Positions 9,666 through 23,309 of a DNA stretch of 64,000 nucleotides are shown here, piece after piece. The translations under genes and the position numbers were made by a program. The DNA comes from Owenia fusiformis (lineage: Eukaryota; Annelida; Polychaeta; Sabellida; Oweniidae): contig CAIIXF020000003.1 in assembly GCA_903813345.2 (NCBI GenBank), positions 16,632,931 to 16,696,930 on the forward strand, read 5' to 3'. Within the stretch, counting starts at the first letter, position 1. Each line of letters begins with the position of its first letter. The notes under the pieces were generated by a model, which saw only the letters and a program-made list of their open reading frames with translations, searched no databases and was not told the origin of the DNA.

Positions 9666-12112
9666 TAGGATATAAGAAAATAATATAAAGAAATTATAGG
9701 CAATCTTGTTATTTAACTATATAAATGATCTATTTCCCTTTCAAAATGACCAATATAAGTGAATAAGGAGATATGAAGTCACGCTTTGGGCTCTTAATTT
9801 GGGGGAATTTAGTTAATCATTAATTAGCAAAAATGCTCATGTTCTCAGAGGCCGTATTAAGTAGACAAATATATCTTTGTTAAAAGGAAATAAAGTAAAT
9901 GAAAAATGTTTATGATATCATATAAAATGGGAAAAACTGGAAAAACACTTGGAGCAAAATCAGGAAATGAAGAAATTCAAATCAAATATACCCAAAAATA
10001 CAAGGACCCAAAGTTGTCATGTAATTCGAGATGGTAATTCTTAAAAAAACTCAAAATGGCTGCTACAATTGAGTCAAAATTCATATGCTAATCCTGCAAA
10101 TTTAGAATCGAATAAAATAATCAAATACTTGGTGAAATTTCAAGGTTAATCAAATCACATAAATTTATTATTAGAAGTCCACAGAGAAACATGACACTAA
10201 TATGAGATATTAAGCCATGTGTTAAAATAGCACATACTACGAGATGATATTAATCAAATTTTTATCGGATTACATAATTTCCATACCACCGACTCAAACA
10301 ATATTGACTTTTATCTTAAAGTACAGAGTATTATTAATTAATCGTTTGTCTCCTGCAATTAGAATGTCATGATGTTTACCAGGCTTTTTTAATAAAATAT
10401 TCATTTTAAATACATTTCGTCAAGATGAACCACTAGTTAAGTTACATAGCTTTATAATAGCACATGATAAGACAGTGGGGTAGGGATATCTACATATGGG
10501 AGCAATATAAAACTTTTTGGCTCCTTCATTGAAAATTCTGGCCATAAATGAGGCCCCAAAAAGGCCTATTTTAGGCCTATCCCAAATTTCCATGATAATC
10601 AATAGACGTAAACTGTCTGTTTGGAACCAATCATAGAAAAATAAATTCCAGTTTCAAGTTTTTCTAAATAATTTATTCTAAAATTGCAGAAACTTCAAAA
10701 TCTGAAAACGAGTGCGAAGAAAGGCACAGTTCAACATACTTATCCACTCTAAGGGCCCAATGAACTTCAGTCTATATTAATTTTCATAATAATATTATCA
10801 CTTTCTATGTTTCTATATGATTTAAAGATGGACATTACTACTGTTTCCATCGAGGAACAACATATCAAGATAACTGAACCAGGAAGTACTTAATGCAAGC
10901 AATAAATTGAAATATATTGATAGTTTACTGATATTCTGTCTACTAGAACAATGTACATCCCAGCTTAAGGTGGCTTATAACAATGTTTATTTCAGTCATA
11001 AGTTACGACAAATAAGCGTGCAAACTTTGGGTAGACGTTGTCATTCCAGGATGCCAAAACGTGTCAAGAACACATGTAGGTACTCAGATGATCTTGACTG
11101 AACATCATGGTGCAGAGAAATTGTAATTAACTACTGAATGGTTTCATGAAAAAATAAACATCACTATAAACCACCTTAACCAAACAAAATATTTCCTGCT
11201 CATTTTCATGATTCATACTTGATTTTTCATGAGAATTATTTCACACTACTATACCTAACCCCTAGAAATGCATAAGATACTCTGTTTGTCTAATTGCATT
11301 GTTTAGTTTATTTTTGAAAGTACCTTATTAACATCTAACAGTCATCCAATAAACCATTCATAAGCAACAGACACATAAAAACAAATAACAAAATCATTAC
11401 TGATAAGCCAAATGGGTTGCTCATGAGCATCAAATGCAAGGTAAAGTAGAGTAAAATAATGCTTTCCTTAGAATTAAATCAAGGATAACAAAGATCTTAA
11501 CCGCGCCTCGTCTTATTGGATTAACCTTGAGAGTGGATCTAAAACTCGGGTCTAAAGAACACTGCGCTTTATATGCCTAAAGTTAGTTCTGGACTAATGA
11601 TTTATCAGAATATGGATGCAGAGACAGACAAATGAACCAAACAAATGAATAAATGATGAGTGCTTCCTGTAAGTAGTCTAAATAAATTTTAAGAAAACAG
11701 AAAATAACCATCGATATGTTCTTATGATGACAGAAATATCGATGAAATGAAATTCAATGAGCATCCCTATATCTTGAGCATAAAATGGTGTCTATCAATA
11801 TCAACATCAATAGTCAATACCATCTGCTGCCCAATGTCAGACTCATGAATTTATTTATGCTGAATAAACTTCTACAATTGAGTTATTTTTGTACTAAATG
11901 ACTTTAAATCTATAAAGTGAGTTCTTTGAATAAATGGCCAAGGTTGATTCAGTAGAGCGTAAATTCTGGATCTGGTATATAGATAAGCATAGCATATTAA
12001 AGAAAGAAGCAAACTTGATAGAGTGAAAAATGGTTACAAATGTAGAATAGTTTTTGCCCTCAACATTTCACGTTATGACTATTTTCTAACATTTTTGACT
12101 TATCCAGGATAT
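9666..12112. other. Gene-poor AT-rich region
   Basis: No exon or RNA gene could be supported. Short open frames here have no recognisable domains and read as chance. Confidence 0.5.
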
Positions 12113-13376
12113 ACTGTATAGAACATGAGACCACAAGATAATTAAATACTCACTCAACAAGCTGACAAGACAGGTATACAAAATAAGACCACAGGATCAT
12201 CAAGCATTTGTTCAACATGACAGGTTTTACTGTATATAATATAAGACCACAAGCAAGAACCTGTATATAATATAAGACCACAAGATTATATAAAGCATTC
12301 ATTCAATATGACAAATTTTACTGTATATAATATAAGACCACAAGATTATAATGCATTCATTCAATATGACAAGTTTTACTGTACATCTATATAATATAAG
12401 ACCACAAGATTATGAAGCATTCATTCAATATGACAGGTTTTACTGTATATAATATAAAACCACAAAATCATAAAGCATTCATTCAATATGACAGGTTTTA
12501 CTGTACATGTATATAATATAAGACCACAAAATCATAAAGCATTCATTCAATATGAATGTATATTGTATATAATATAAGACCACAAGATTATAAAACATTC
12601 ATTCAATATGACAAGTTTTACAGTACATGTATATAATATACGACCACAAGATTATAAAACATTCATTCAATATGACAGGTTTTACTGTATATAATATAAG
12701 ACCACAAGATTATAAAGCATTCATTCAATATGACAAGTTTTACTGTACATGTATATAATATAAGACCACAAAATCATAAAGCATTCATTCAATATAACAA
12801 GTTTTATTGTATATAATATAAGACCACAAGATTATAAAGCATTTATTCAATATGACAGGTTTTACTGTACATGTATATAATATAAGACCACAAAATCATA
12901 AAGCATTCATTCAATATGACAAGTTTTACTGTGTATAATATAAGACCACAAGATTATAAAGCATTCATTCAATATGACAGGTTCTACTGTATATAATGTG
13001 AAGACAAGATTATGATTGAAATATTCATTCATAATAACAGGTTATACTGTATATAATATAAAATCACAAGATTATAAAGCGTCCATTCACCATGGCAGGT
13101 TTTACTGTATATAATATAAAATCACAAGATTATAAAGCGTCCATTCACCATGGCAGGTTTTACTGTATATAATATAAAATCACAAGATTATAAAGCATCC
13201 ATTCACCATGGCAGGTTTTACTGTATATAATATAAAATCACAAGATTATAAAGCGTCCATTCACCATGGCAGGTTTTACTGTATATAATATAAAATCACA
13301 AGATTATAAAGCATCCATTCACCATGGCAGGTTTTACTGTATATAATGTAAAATCACAAGATTATAAAGCGTTCAT
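12113..13376. repeat. Minisatellite, about 55-70 bp unit, about 20 copies
   Basis: The unit contains ATATAATATAAGACCACAAG, then ATTATAAAGCATTCATTCAA, then TATGACAGGTTTTACTGT. The last six or so copies (13020-13376) form a homogenised subfamily with GCGTCCATTCACCATGGCAG in place of the older words. The length alternation (with and without an extra ACATGT) suggests a higher-order two-unit repeat. Confidence 0.93.
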
Positions 13377-14476
13377 TCAGTTTATTCCTGGAGGATCATG
13401 CTTCAAAAAGATTGAAAATAAATCTAGAGTACCAGATTCTAAACGCCACATTTCATCTGTATGCAAGGAGGATCTTAAGCGATACTGGCAATATTGGCTA
13501 AAGCCGGGGAAATTAACCTACCATACTGTTTGATGGAATCTAAGAAGGAAGCTGGTTTGAAGAGATAAGGAGTTACAAGTACTTATTAACTTGATATTTC
13601 AAGGTAAGAGATTAATCTTAATTCTCATATTATAAATTAATTAATCTAAATTCTCATATGTTATATTTATTAATCATCAAGAATTTTCTATTATGTAAAA
13701 TTAAGCTCCTGGAGAAGTTCACATTTTTAACATAAAATTTTATTAACTTTAATGATGAACACAGAGAGATATATCATTTGTTGAATTCATTTAAATAAAT
13801 TTAATGAGAAAATCAAGTGCCTGACAAAAAATGAAACAACATTTACTTTGGCTAACTGATAGCCTATCTATTTGTAAGGCACAACGCACACAATAAGTTC
13901 TGATCCAATTATTAGACTGAGTGTCTAGGTTATTTTGTCTTATTATAATGTTGCCCTTTGTGATTTTTAATAAACAACAGCTCAATGGGGTTTTACTGTG
14001 TTAGGAATATTTTCTAAAGGATGCTGACAAGGTTTAATTTAAGCAGATATGAAATGGTATTTTTGACATAAAGGAATCAGTATAATAGATATCTAACATT
14101 TATTTTATAATGGCAATCGCAAGAACTCTACGTTGGGCTTACAATGAAGAAAACCGCATTTTTGTAGCTGCAAATTGAGAAAACCTGTTTCAGTTGTCCT
14201 TTATTTATATTTATTACTATAGTGTAGCTCTGTATGACATCTGATAAGAGAAAGAAGTAAATCTGGCTGACATTTTAGAGGAAATGAATTGAAATTTGAA
14301 ACTTAAAATAAGAATGAAGGTTGTTCAGCCACAGAGGTAAATTGTTAAGTACAGAGCTTTTGAGGCTTATTTATTTATAAGAAAAAAATAAATCTTAATC
14401 TAAAATTGAAATGTTGTGTGATACATAATGTAGGTTCCCTTTCCTAATAGGACTTAGGCTTTAAACATATATATTA
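13377..14476. other. AT-rich sequence without recognised genes
   Basis: A plus-strand frame at 13324-13533 starts within the minisatellite and shows no domain. Nothing else could be supported. Confidence 0.45.
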
Positions 14477-15112
14477 TGATTTGTTATGCATTTGTATTAT
14501 ATGTTATGCAATTGTATTGTGGGTTATTATGCATTTGTAATCATTTGCTGAATATCTAGACATAGCATTTTCTAACCGCTGAGTCATTCTTTAGAGCACC
14601 ACCAACATGCTACTAGTCGTGCGAGCCTCACTTGGCTGTATACCTTCAACTATGTAACACCGATGAACGTCAACTCCTATATTTCTGTAAAAATGGCTCA
14701 TAATGTCAAGTTGACCGAGCCACTGACTTAAATACTAAATAAATAAAAAAAAATAAAAAAATGCATTTGTTGTATGGTTTATTAGACATTTATATTATAA
14801 TTTGCTATATATTTCTATTATGCTTTGTTATACATTTGTATTATGGTTTGTTATACATTTGTATTGCATTTTTTATGCATTGTATTGTGGCTTGTTATGC
14901 AATTGTATTGTGGGTTGTTATGCATTTATTAAGGCTTGTTATGCATTTGTATCAGTTTTTTTTATACATTTGTGTTGTGGTTTGTTGTGCATTTGTATCA
15001 GGTTTTTATACATTTGTGTTGTGGTTTGTTGTGCATTTGTATTACGGATGGTCATATATCTATATTATGGTTTCTCATGCATTAGTATAATGGTTTGTTA
15101 TGCATTTGTGAT
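14477..15112. repeat. Minisatellite of TATGCATTTGTATTRTGGTTTG type, interrupted
   Basis: Units of about 22-27 bp built on ATGCATTTGTATTATGGTTT are repeated before 14539 and again from 14761 to 15112. The 222-bp segment between is a separate insertion. The open frames here are repeat translations. Confidence 0.9.
14539..14760 (+). mobile_element. Short retroelement-like insertion within the minisatellite
   Basis: A 222-bp non-repetitive segment ends in an A-rich tail (AAATAAATAAAAAAAAATAA). It is flanked on both sides by ATGCATTTGT (14529-14538 and 14761-14770), as expected of a target-site duplication. It could be a SINE or a truncated LINE 3' end. Because ATGCATTTGT also occurs in the array unit, the duplication is not independent proof. 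Confidence 0.6.
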
Positions 15113-16114
15113 TTCTTCAGCAAATTAATGACATTTAATGAAGTAGAAGGAAAGAAAGCTACATAAGTATGCATCTCTACATAGATTACTATTATTACAA
15201 CAGGTGCTAGTAAAGTAGTGCGAGTATTTCCACCTATAAGGATACTTTCCACAAAAATGTTTCAAACTGCGTCTTAAATGCTTAAGTGAAATTGAGAGAG
15301 CCGTAGCTGAGAAAATGAGAGCTTTAAAGTCTATTCTTAAGTGAATGATACATGACACGATTATCCTCCTCAAGGTGCAAATATACCATTTGAAAGGTGA
15401 GAGTATCAGCTTTGAGGATCTGACTTGCTTACTGAAGCTCAGCGTAGGATTTGATCCTATGTTTTCAAATAAAATTGTTGTCTAATTAACCATTTCATCA
15501 CCAGGGAGTTAATTAAGTGAATTACAATTTGATTTTAAAAACATTATTTGAAGACTAAGAAATATATGTGATTTCAAACTTCATTAAAAGTTATTCTAGT
15601 AAAATGAAGAAGCTTATAGCATCTGTTGAAAAATAATATACATTGTTTAGAACTAAAAATATGACTAAGGAAATAACCTCACAAATAAAATAGTCTTGGT
15701 AGTAAATTATGATTCTATTACCTCATCATAGCCAGTTCAAGTATGCTGCAATCTGGATATCCAAATAAATCAACATACAGTTTTATTTTATTGACTTGAG
15801 TATGGATTGGGTTATTAGAAAGGAAGAAAACAAAATGATTCATTAGATCAAATAGTTATTACTTTTGATTTGTGTTTGTTATTTTCTCGTAAGGATCAGG
15901 GGTCATCTCAATGTGTTATTTCAACCTAATGATTTTTTCTAGCTTGTATATAGGACTACATAGTCAATAGTGTGTAAGTTGTACATTGCTATGATTCCAT
16001 TTACTTCTTGTTGTTTTGAAGTTCAGTTTAGTTAATAATGTTTATTTCTGTGTCAAACGTTTAAGTAATTGAATTGAATACAAGGCATTCAAAACATGCA
16101 AAATGTCACTACCT
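15113..16114. other. AT-rich sequence without recognised genes
   Basis: Nothing could be supported on either strand. Confidence 0.5.
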
Positions 16115-16195
16115 GCCATTTGTTACAGATGCCAAACACCAACCACTGAACACCGAACACTGAACACCAACTGCCAACAGTGTCCACAAAAAAGA
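16115..16195. repeat. Dispersed GTTACAGAYGCCAAA repeat, copy 2
   Basis: TTGTTACAGATGCCAAACAC, short CACCGAACACTGAA-type internal repeats and CCAACTGCCA match 8505-8605 in order. Confidence 0.45.
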
Positions 16196-16267
16196 CACCT
16201 CTTCTAGTTGCGACATACAATAATAATAATATAATTTCACATTGAACATGTTAAATGAGATCATATG

Positions 16268-16419
16268 AGGTTATATAATGGTTCTTTCTGTATAACGTGT
16301 TTATACTCGAGTGAGTATATGATATATTCACAAGTGAGCGTAGCGAACGAGTGAATATATCATATTCTCACGAGAGTATAGAATGCACGATATACAAAAT
16401 GAACCATTATATAATCTTA
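16268..16419. mobile_element. Foldback element centred on GAGCGTAGCGAACGA
   Basis: Arms of about 65 bp (GGTTATATAATGGTTC to GATATATTCAC, and GTGAATATATCATATTCTC to GAACCATTATATAATC) flank a short loop. A similar GCGAAGCGAACGA loop occurs in the hairpin at 25397-25539. Confidence 0.75.
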
Positions 16420-16642
16420 TTATGCCACTCTAAGTTCAATTACAGTTGATTCGAACGCAATCATAACAATTAAAAATTCATTAGTTCATTATTCATTAGT
16501 TCCCAGAATGCACTTCTACAGTGGTATACGCTGGAGTGTATACGGAGGAGTTGTATACGATGACGATATACCACTCTCCATTGTATATCGTTGTTATAGA
16601 CCCATGTTATACAACTGCAATTGGACTTAGAGTGGTATAATA
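16418..16642. mobile_element. MITE with TATTATGCCACTCTAAGTTC ends
   Basis: Terminal inverted repeats of about 31 bp (16418-16448 and 16612-16642). The interior has repeated GTATACG/GTATAT words. It is directly adjacent to the foldback at 16268. Confidence 0.75.
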
Positions 16643-17389
16643 CACGATATCCAACTCTGCTTGAAGAGTCACTTTAAGCTTATTGGAAAGAAAGAAAAAC
16701 AAAAGTAATTCATGATTAGTCTAAGGTTTGAAGGTGTTGGTGAGCTAATTAGAAGTTACTTAGTTAATTAGTTAGCATTAAGCACATTTAGTGGTTGTTT
16801 ACAATTTCTTTTATTGCTGATTTAGCACTTTTTGAGCAACACAGCACAAACGCTGGCATATGTGTTTTATATATTCATTTTATGCTGAATTTGCAATGGT
16901 TTTAGTGTTTGATTTGTGCTAAATGAATTCCGCTGAACTGGTACATACATGTATATAAGATGTTTACCTTGAATGTAGGGATTTTTATTTCATGAAATAA
17001 CAATTTGAAATTAAACTTTCACTTAACTTTATGATTTTATTGAGGTCAGGTCTTCAATTGAAGGGACAATACAAAAACATCCTGTTGTCCAAATATTTAT
17101 GATGGCCCCTGATTAAATTGTTGTCTTGTATAGATCCTTGAAAGAGGAAGATTATAAATGCATCCGCGATGTTAAAAACATTACGTCAATACATGTTGAC
17201 AGATCATAATTCTCTATCATTTGGTCAAGCGTGCTCTTCAGATAGCAGCTGCTCATGAAGTGAATGCGATTACTGTAATTAGAACCATATCATTAATATG
17301 GTTTAGAATGAACATGTTACAAAGTGCTATATTATTGTGCCAGACTGAACAGGAACATTTAATATGTGCGTCACACAGTCAATCTGCAG
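16643..17389. other. AT-rich sequence without recognised genes
   Basis: Nothing could be supported. Confidence 0.45.
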
Positions 17390-17575
17390 CAGTACTGTGC
17401 CGTACCGTTCTGGCAATGATACAGTACAATACCGTGAAATATTTAACTGTATGGTACCGTAGACTAAATTGGTGCCGTATGGTACAGTGAACACTGAACG
17501 ACACCATACTCCAACAGTACCATACGGTACCATACCTCTCAATGTACTGTACGGTACTGTGATTTTACAGTGTGG
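17390..17575. repeat. GGTACCGTA/TACGGTAC-rich palindromic patch
   Basis: Dense GTACCGT, ATGGTACCGT and CGGTACTGT words in both orientations, e.g. TACCATACGGTACCATACC. The open frames on both strands here are by-products. Confidence 0.7.
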
Positions 17576-20500
17576 TTTGAGGGTGTTAAATAATGTATAC
17601 TTAATCATTGATTTCCTCGTTTTCAGTGCTCACAAATATTTAATGAATGAAGATTTTTCAAATATTTTTTCATAGACTTATCTGGAAAAATAAACCAAAC
17701 GCATTTGTAGTTAACAACATTTTCAGATTATTTTGGTAAAAGAGCATATTTTTAGACTAATAAAGATTTCCTAGAATACCTTTTTCACTAAATTCTAAAA
17801 CAATCATTCTTGCGTACTTTCACACAATTAACATTTTTGTAATTACATGTACTAAAGTTACGACGACTGATTTTTGTGAAGCACCCAATATTCCAGGCAT
17901 ACGAGGACTAAGCGACGGTGTATATTGGATGACACAAAAAATGCTTTACCCTCCTTTTAAGTACCCTCTATATATTTTGCATTATTTTGTCTCAAAGGTT
18001 TGACCAACCATGACTCCCTACTTTTGACCATTTTTGAGATCCAAATTCTTGAGATTTTTGAGAACGAATTCACAAAGTGGAATAGCCCATTATCAATGCA
18101 AATTCTTATGCTAGGCTAAATTTTGTAATACCTGAGAGATTAGACCCTTATCTGGCAAGAAACAATAGACACATTTTTAGAAAGAAAAGTCCTCTACATT
18201 TGTATGAAAGAGGTGCATCATTTTCAATTTCCATCACAATAATTCACACACCCTGCCATTTTAGAGCTCAAATTCATCTCTACCCTTCAAATTAGAAAAC
18301 AATTCTTTAACCTAGCCGTGAGCCAATCAGAAATAGTCGCAAAATCGTGATGTTGCATTTATTTATTGTTAACTAAGATTCACGTCACATTCAAATTACC
18401 ATAAAAGGCCAAGTTAGGCTGCATTTGTGATAATTCATATTTCACCAGCCTCAAAACTATAAATTCTTCTATATTAATAATAACCAACCAAAGCATGCTG
18501 TGAATAACCGATGAGCGATACCAATAGGTCATAGGTCCTGAATCCTGGGGGAATTAATTGTACCCACAAGAAATAAATTAAATGTGGGGATTATATAACG
18601 ACTTGAGACAAGAAAAGCAAATTGAGATTAAATGATTTCATTAAGTAGAAAGTTCTAGCATATGAAATATGAACTCTTTATAAATATTTCGAAGACACTT
18701 GAGAAATAATAAATTGGAAAAATATTCTCATTTGAGCAAACAGCTAGTTGATCATTTCCTAAGTAATTGTAATAATCCCTTCTTGAATTTGCTAGACAAG
18801 CTAATAAGGCAACCAAACAATAGAAAACAATCTATTTTGAAGCAAAGAAAAGATTATTTTAAAAAAACTTTTCAGGCAAAAGTAAGCACATTTTCAGCCA
18901 AAAAGTCCTAATTTATAAGCCCCTATTCTATTTCAAATAATATTCAAATGATCAGATAAAAATCCAAAAGTCCAATTTCGTCAGCTCAAACAACTAACAA
19001 TTATTCAAAAATGGTTTTAGGTAGAGCCATTTTGAATTTTAAAGCCATTTTGAAAAACAGATTTAACATCTTGAAATCCATGCTTTAAAATCAGAACCAG
19101 AGAATAGGTTTCAAGGTTATTTCTTAGGTGACGAGAAATCTTGTCACTCTGGGTACAAAAGAGGCTAAAATAGAAGTTATATTTGTGCATAGCAAAGCTA
19201 AGCTGCACTGTCAGTCCACAATTATTTCAAAATATTGACATTATGGTGGCCATTATAAAAATTCCCCTTTGATCAGAGGTCCCACATCTAAGAAATAAAA
19301 GCCTATGAACTTTGAACATTTTTGAACATACAGGATGAGAGTTATCATCTTGAAAGCCACATGATGGAAAGACAATTAGACAGCTTTTCGACAGTATTCC
19401 CAGTGATCCTCGTTCTGTGAGCTATATTACGTACCACTGCACTTTTGCAAATGTCAGCCCAATTGTTATATTCTTGGCTCAACTTTCTATTAAAATTAAT
19501 GTCGGAATCTCCGAAAAACACAATCTTTAGGGAATTACAATTTAACCATCCTGATGCATTGTTTCTCTAGGAAAAAGGAAAATAAGAAGAATTAATTTAT
19601 TTAATTAACAAATTGGAACGACCAGAATCCCCAAATGCTAATAGATGGTAATAACCAGCTCTCGGATACCCCAGGAGTACTTTATAGGACATTTAAAAAA
19701 CATCGCATTTTACGGTTAATAGTATTATATACTGTAGGGAAATCACTTAGTAGTTGGGTCACAATACTGATTTCTGTTAAAAAACAATTTGCCATGTTGA
19801 CCCGTCTAGTTGTGTGTTCTAATTCCTATTTTATCTCTGCATGATAACTTGATCTCTCTTAAGTTTTAGATAAAGAGAGACTTTGATAAATCAGAATAAA
19901 CCCCAGCCTTCATAAAAACAAAATATTGAGAACTACAGGAAAAGGTGAGAAATATGAAGGAACAAACAGAAATCAACATAACCATAAAATACAGACCATA
20001 AGAAACCATAAGAAACAGAGGTTAAATGATCTGATATATGTAGTAAAGTGAGCTGGAACATTAATCTTGCTGAAAAAGATTTGGATTCAAGGATCACATG
20101 CCTTGGTTGGTTGGCTAGTTAGTTACTCCTGTATTTAACCAATTGTTTCCCAAAGGATAAGCCAGTGCCAGCTCAGTGCCATCCCTTTGCCATTAACAAT
20201 CTCGATCCTAGTGTCTCCACATATTAAATTCTCATTTTTCCACCTTATTTTCTATCACATCTTAGCTTTTTCATAATGGCCCCTTTACTGGATGAGCTCA
20301 GACCATTTTTTGCTTACAGTATTGCATTTTCCTAATTATGTTAATTTTGTGAGGTACTTCATTTCTTATTGATTTTGAAAATAATAGGGTTTAGTATTTA
20401 AGCCTCTTCGAATTATTGCCATTTACATCTCCCTGGCTTCTTTTATGAAGGGGTACTATGATAAGCATCAATTAGTTCTGTTATATACATGTACTTCCCC

Positions 20501-20744
20501 CAATCCACATTATCAAAAAACATCATACAACAGATTGGTGGTGTACTTTCAGCTCAAAGTCTCTCAGAAAATCTTAAGAATTTTGTCAAGCTTGTAACTG
20601 CGAGCTGCTTTATAAATAAACTCAAATCTGAGCAGTCTTTACCTCTCAGTTTGTATACAGCACCGCTGGGAAACTAGAGATCAAAAAGCATTTAATATTG
20701 ATAACCCCTTGATATGATCTCCCAAATATTGACAGATAAAAATA
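17576..20744. other. AT-rich sequence without recognised genes
   Basis: Both strands were read; no splice-consistent exon or conserved motif was recognised. Confidence 0.45.
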
Positions 20745-20890
20745 TCAAACAGATAGTAACTGTCTGTGGGAATACTTTGATGAAGTGAGAGGTCCTGAGT
20801 TCAATCCCAATTACTCAGATGCGAGTAGGTAGTTCCCAGTTTTGCCACCAGGTGGCTGATTCGGGGGAAATAACATGGCAGGGAATTGCA
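20745..20890 (+). repeat. Possible degraded tRNA-derived SINE
   Basis: GAGAGGTCCTGAGTTCAATC matches a polymerase III B-box (GTTCAATCC). It is preceded at a plausible distance by TGGGAATACTTTGATGAAGT. No intact tRNA cloverleaf or tail is evident. Confidence 0.3.
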
Positions 20891-21417
20891 AAATTCCCTT
20901 AAACTTGAATATTCATCAGTTTTACTTGTTCACTTTTCATATTACCCTTTTGTATCTGATAGTAATACAAATTAAAATATGTCCAGTGAAAGAAAATATT
21001 ATCTGTCCAACACAAGAAAAGATATTTTCATTTTTGTGATTTTACAACATGGGGTCTATGGGGAATCTCCCCGGCCTAGAAGTCACATTTTCAAAGAAAA
21101 TTAAATTTTCAAAGTTGATTTACTCTTTTGAAAACCACATTTCTAGATGTAATTGATGTTGGAACTTTTAATGACAAAAATCAAGATTATTTCTACTCAC
21201 ATCTAGGATATTCCAAGCGATTCTTGTGGATGATGTATCCTATAGACAGTTACTAGGGTGCCACTATGTTGATTAACAATAGCTCACAATAGCTCACCTA
21301 TGTGAGCTGAAAAGTCGACACTGTATCGAACTTAGACTATGGTACATCCTTCCCAGGTTAAAGTTACCAAATCTCAAATTTGAAAATAATGAAAACTGCT
21401 CCACCTCGATCACAGTC

Positions 21418-21635
21418 ATGGGCGTAGGGCTATATTTTGAGTTGGTACGCACACTCGGGGATGCCTGATTGCGTCGCCGAAGGCTTTAAATGTTGACAAT
21501 GGTAAACATATAGATACGGTAGGAAGCATCAATAATTAATTCGCAAATAAATAAATGCATTTTAACACATTTTTAATTTTTTCAAATTCAATTGATACGC
21601 CCGTGTGTATTTTGCGTAATAGGCGCTACGCCCAA
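21418..21635. mobile_element. MITE-like element with GGGCGTAG ends
   Basis: CATGGGCGTAGGGC at the left and GGCGCTACGCCCAAG at the right are inverted ends about 215 bp apart. The inner left part is GC-rich (GATTGCGTCGCCGAAGGC). Confidence 0.5.
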
Positions 21636-22103
21636 GACAGTTAGATTTTATGGAATATGACTTTTAAAAAACAGGATACCAAGGAGGCATTGCTCAACTT
21701 TATTGGTGGTAAAGATAAATATAATACAGAATAGATAACATAAGATAACCCTGACAGCGGTTTCCCCAGGTGCAAATAGGTGCAAAATGCTCTTCTTAAT
21801 CACCAACTCTAACTTAGAAATATTTAAAGTTTCTGTCCTGTTTCCCAATTCCTTGCTTTTTCAAAATTTTCAACTGGCTTTTTGAGAAACATTTTTGAGT
21901 GACAGATCTGTAGTACCACCCTTAAAATAATTAATATTATTATATCGCTGCCATATTCAGCACTCTCTTATTGGTCGAGGCATTACATGTGACTAGAAAT
22001 AACAATCGATATTTAATGGAAGTCACATAAGTTCTACTGAATATCAAATGACATTTCAGTTGAATATCAAATGACTTAGTCCAGTGTAATAATTAGACAT
22101 CAA
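21636..22103. other. AT-rich sequence without recognised genes
   Basis: Nothing could be supported. Confidence 0.45.
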
Positions 22104-22303
22104 CATAGGCTATTAGTGTGAGTGAGGAATATAGTAGTGAATAATAAAACAAATATTTAATTCTATTTAATACCTGTGGCACTTTCACAAGATAATATTC
22201 CACTAGTACTTTGGGCTTCGTGGAATATCACTTGTGAAAGATACACAGGTACAGTATTCACCTCAATAGAATTCAATATTTGCATAATATTTCATAGCCT
22301 ATC
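22104..22303. mobile_element. Foldback element, about 200 bp
   Basis: CATAGGCTAT, AATACCTGTGGCACTTTCAC and AAGATAATATTCCAC are mirrored by GTGGAATATCACTTGTGAAA, GATACACAGGTACAGTATT and ATAGCCTAT around a short loop near 22207. Confidence 0.7.
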
Positions 22304-23107
22304 ATCTAACTCGGATCTTAAGGTTTAATTTCCAGCTGACTTTGAAAAAGTACAGGTGTATAATACTTAGTGAATTTGGATACAAATACAGATAGTGCCA
22401 CTTTAATGTGTCCATATTATATAAACAAGTGTCAAGATAGGCAATGACCCTTAAAAATGAAGCAAATAGGTTATCAAAGTAAGGCAGGTCAGAATGACTG
22501 AAACCTCCTCGATTAAGATTAAAATAAAGGTGTTTTTCTAAAACAACCTTAAAACCTTCAACTAATTGGAACTCTGTACGTCCACACCCAAAGTATCTGA
22601 CGCACTGTTTTCCAATCAAAGTATCCAACTAATGAGCGATGAACCACGCCTTACTTTAGACAAGGTAAAAACAATTTAAAGTAATTGAAACTTTCTTCGT
22701 GGGGTAACCTAGGGTTAAACAGGGATGAGATGTCAAACGATTCCATAACAGACACCTTTAAAAACAATAATTATCAGATAAAAACATCTATTAAGAAAAC
22801 CGACGCTTTCAGGTATTCCCGTTGAAATGTTTATGTTACGTCTGAATGGTGTTTTTACAACTTGCTGTTACTTTATGTTATGGGTAGTTTCCCAGAAATT
22901 AAAATTATCAAGTCTGTCTTATCATGACCTTTAAGTAATATTGTTAAACATTTCAGGGGGGCTTGATTAATCTAGCATATTATTTTGACATTTCAAATTT
23001 TTATCACTCTATGCGGGTTGTTTAATAAATACTAATGCTCTCGTTAGCTCACATGTTTTTATGTTTGTAAACGACACCACTTGAGATGGCCAGTTATCGA
23101 AGGTGCA
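22304..23107. other. AT-rich sequence without recognised genes
   Basis: A minus-strand frame at 22302-22628 has no recognisable domain. Nothing else was seen. Confidence 0.4.
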
Positions 23108-23309
23108 CAGGCCCGTAGCCAGGGAGGGGAGGTTCGCAGGGTTCGGGTGAACCCCCCCCCCCTGGCCAAAAATTCTTTCAAAATCATGCAGTTTTTCACC
23201 ATTTTGAGCACTTCTCAAATGATTTTAGCCATATTTGGGTCAAAATTGTAAAATGTTAACCCCCCTGGAAATTTTTGAAAACTGTTGGCAAATCCTGGCT
23301 ACGGGCCTG
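23108..23309. mobile_element. CCCGTAGCC-family MITE, complete copy
   Basis: CAGGCCCGTAGCCAGGGAGG to CCTGGCTACGGGCCTG, 202 bp, same interior as 2643-2842. Confidence 0.85.

Noticed and set aside
13531-13590. Possible minus-strand exon reading YLFKPASFLDSIKQY with a GTAGGT donor
   Set aside because: It does not match DDX1 or any family I recognise, and no convincing acceptor was found.
14761-15128. Hydrophobic open frames that resemble a membrane protein
   Set aside because: They arise from the TATGCATTTGTATT array in two overlapping frames.
20745-20890. Possible tRNA gene
   Set aside because: A B-box-like word exists but no cloverleaf can be drawn; kept only as a low-confidence SINE remnant.
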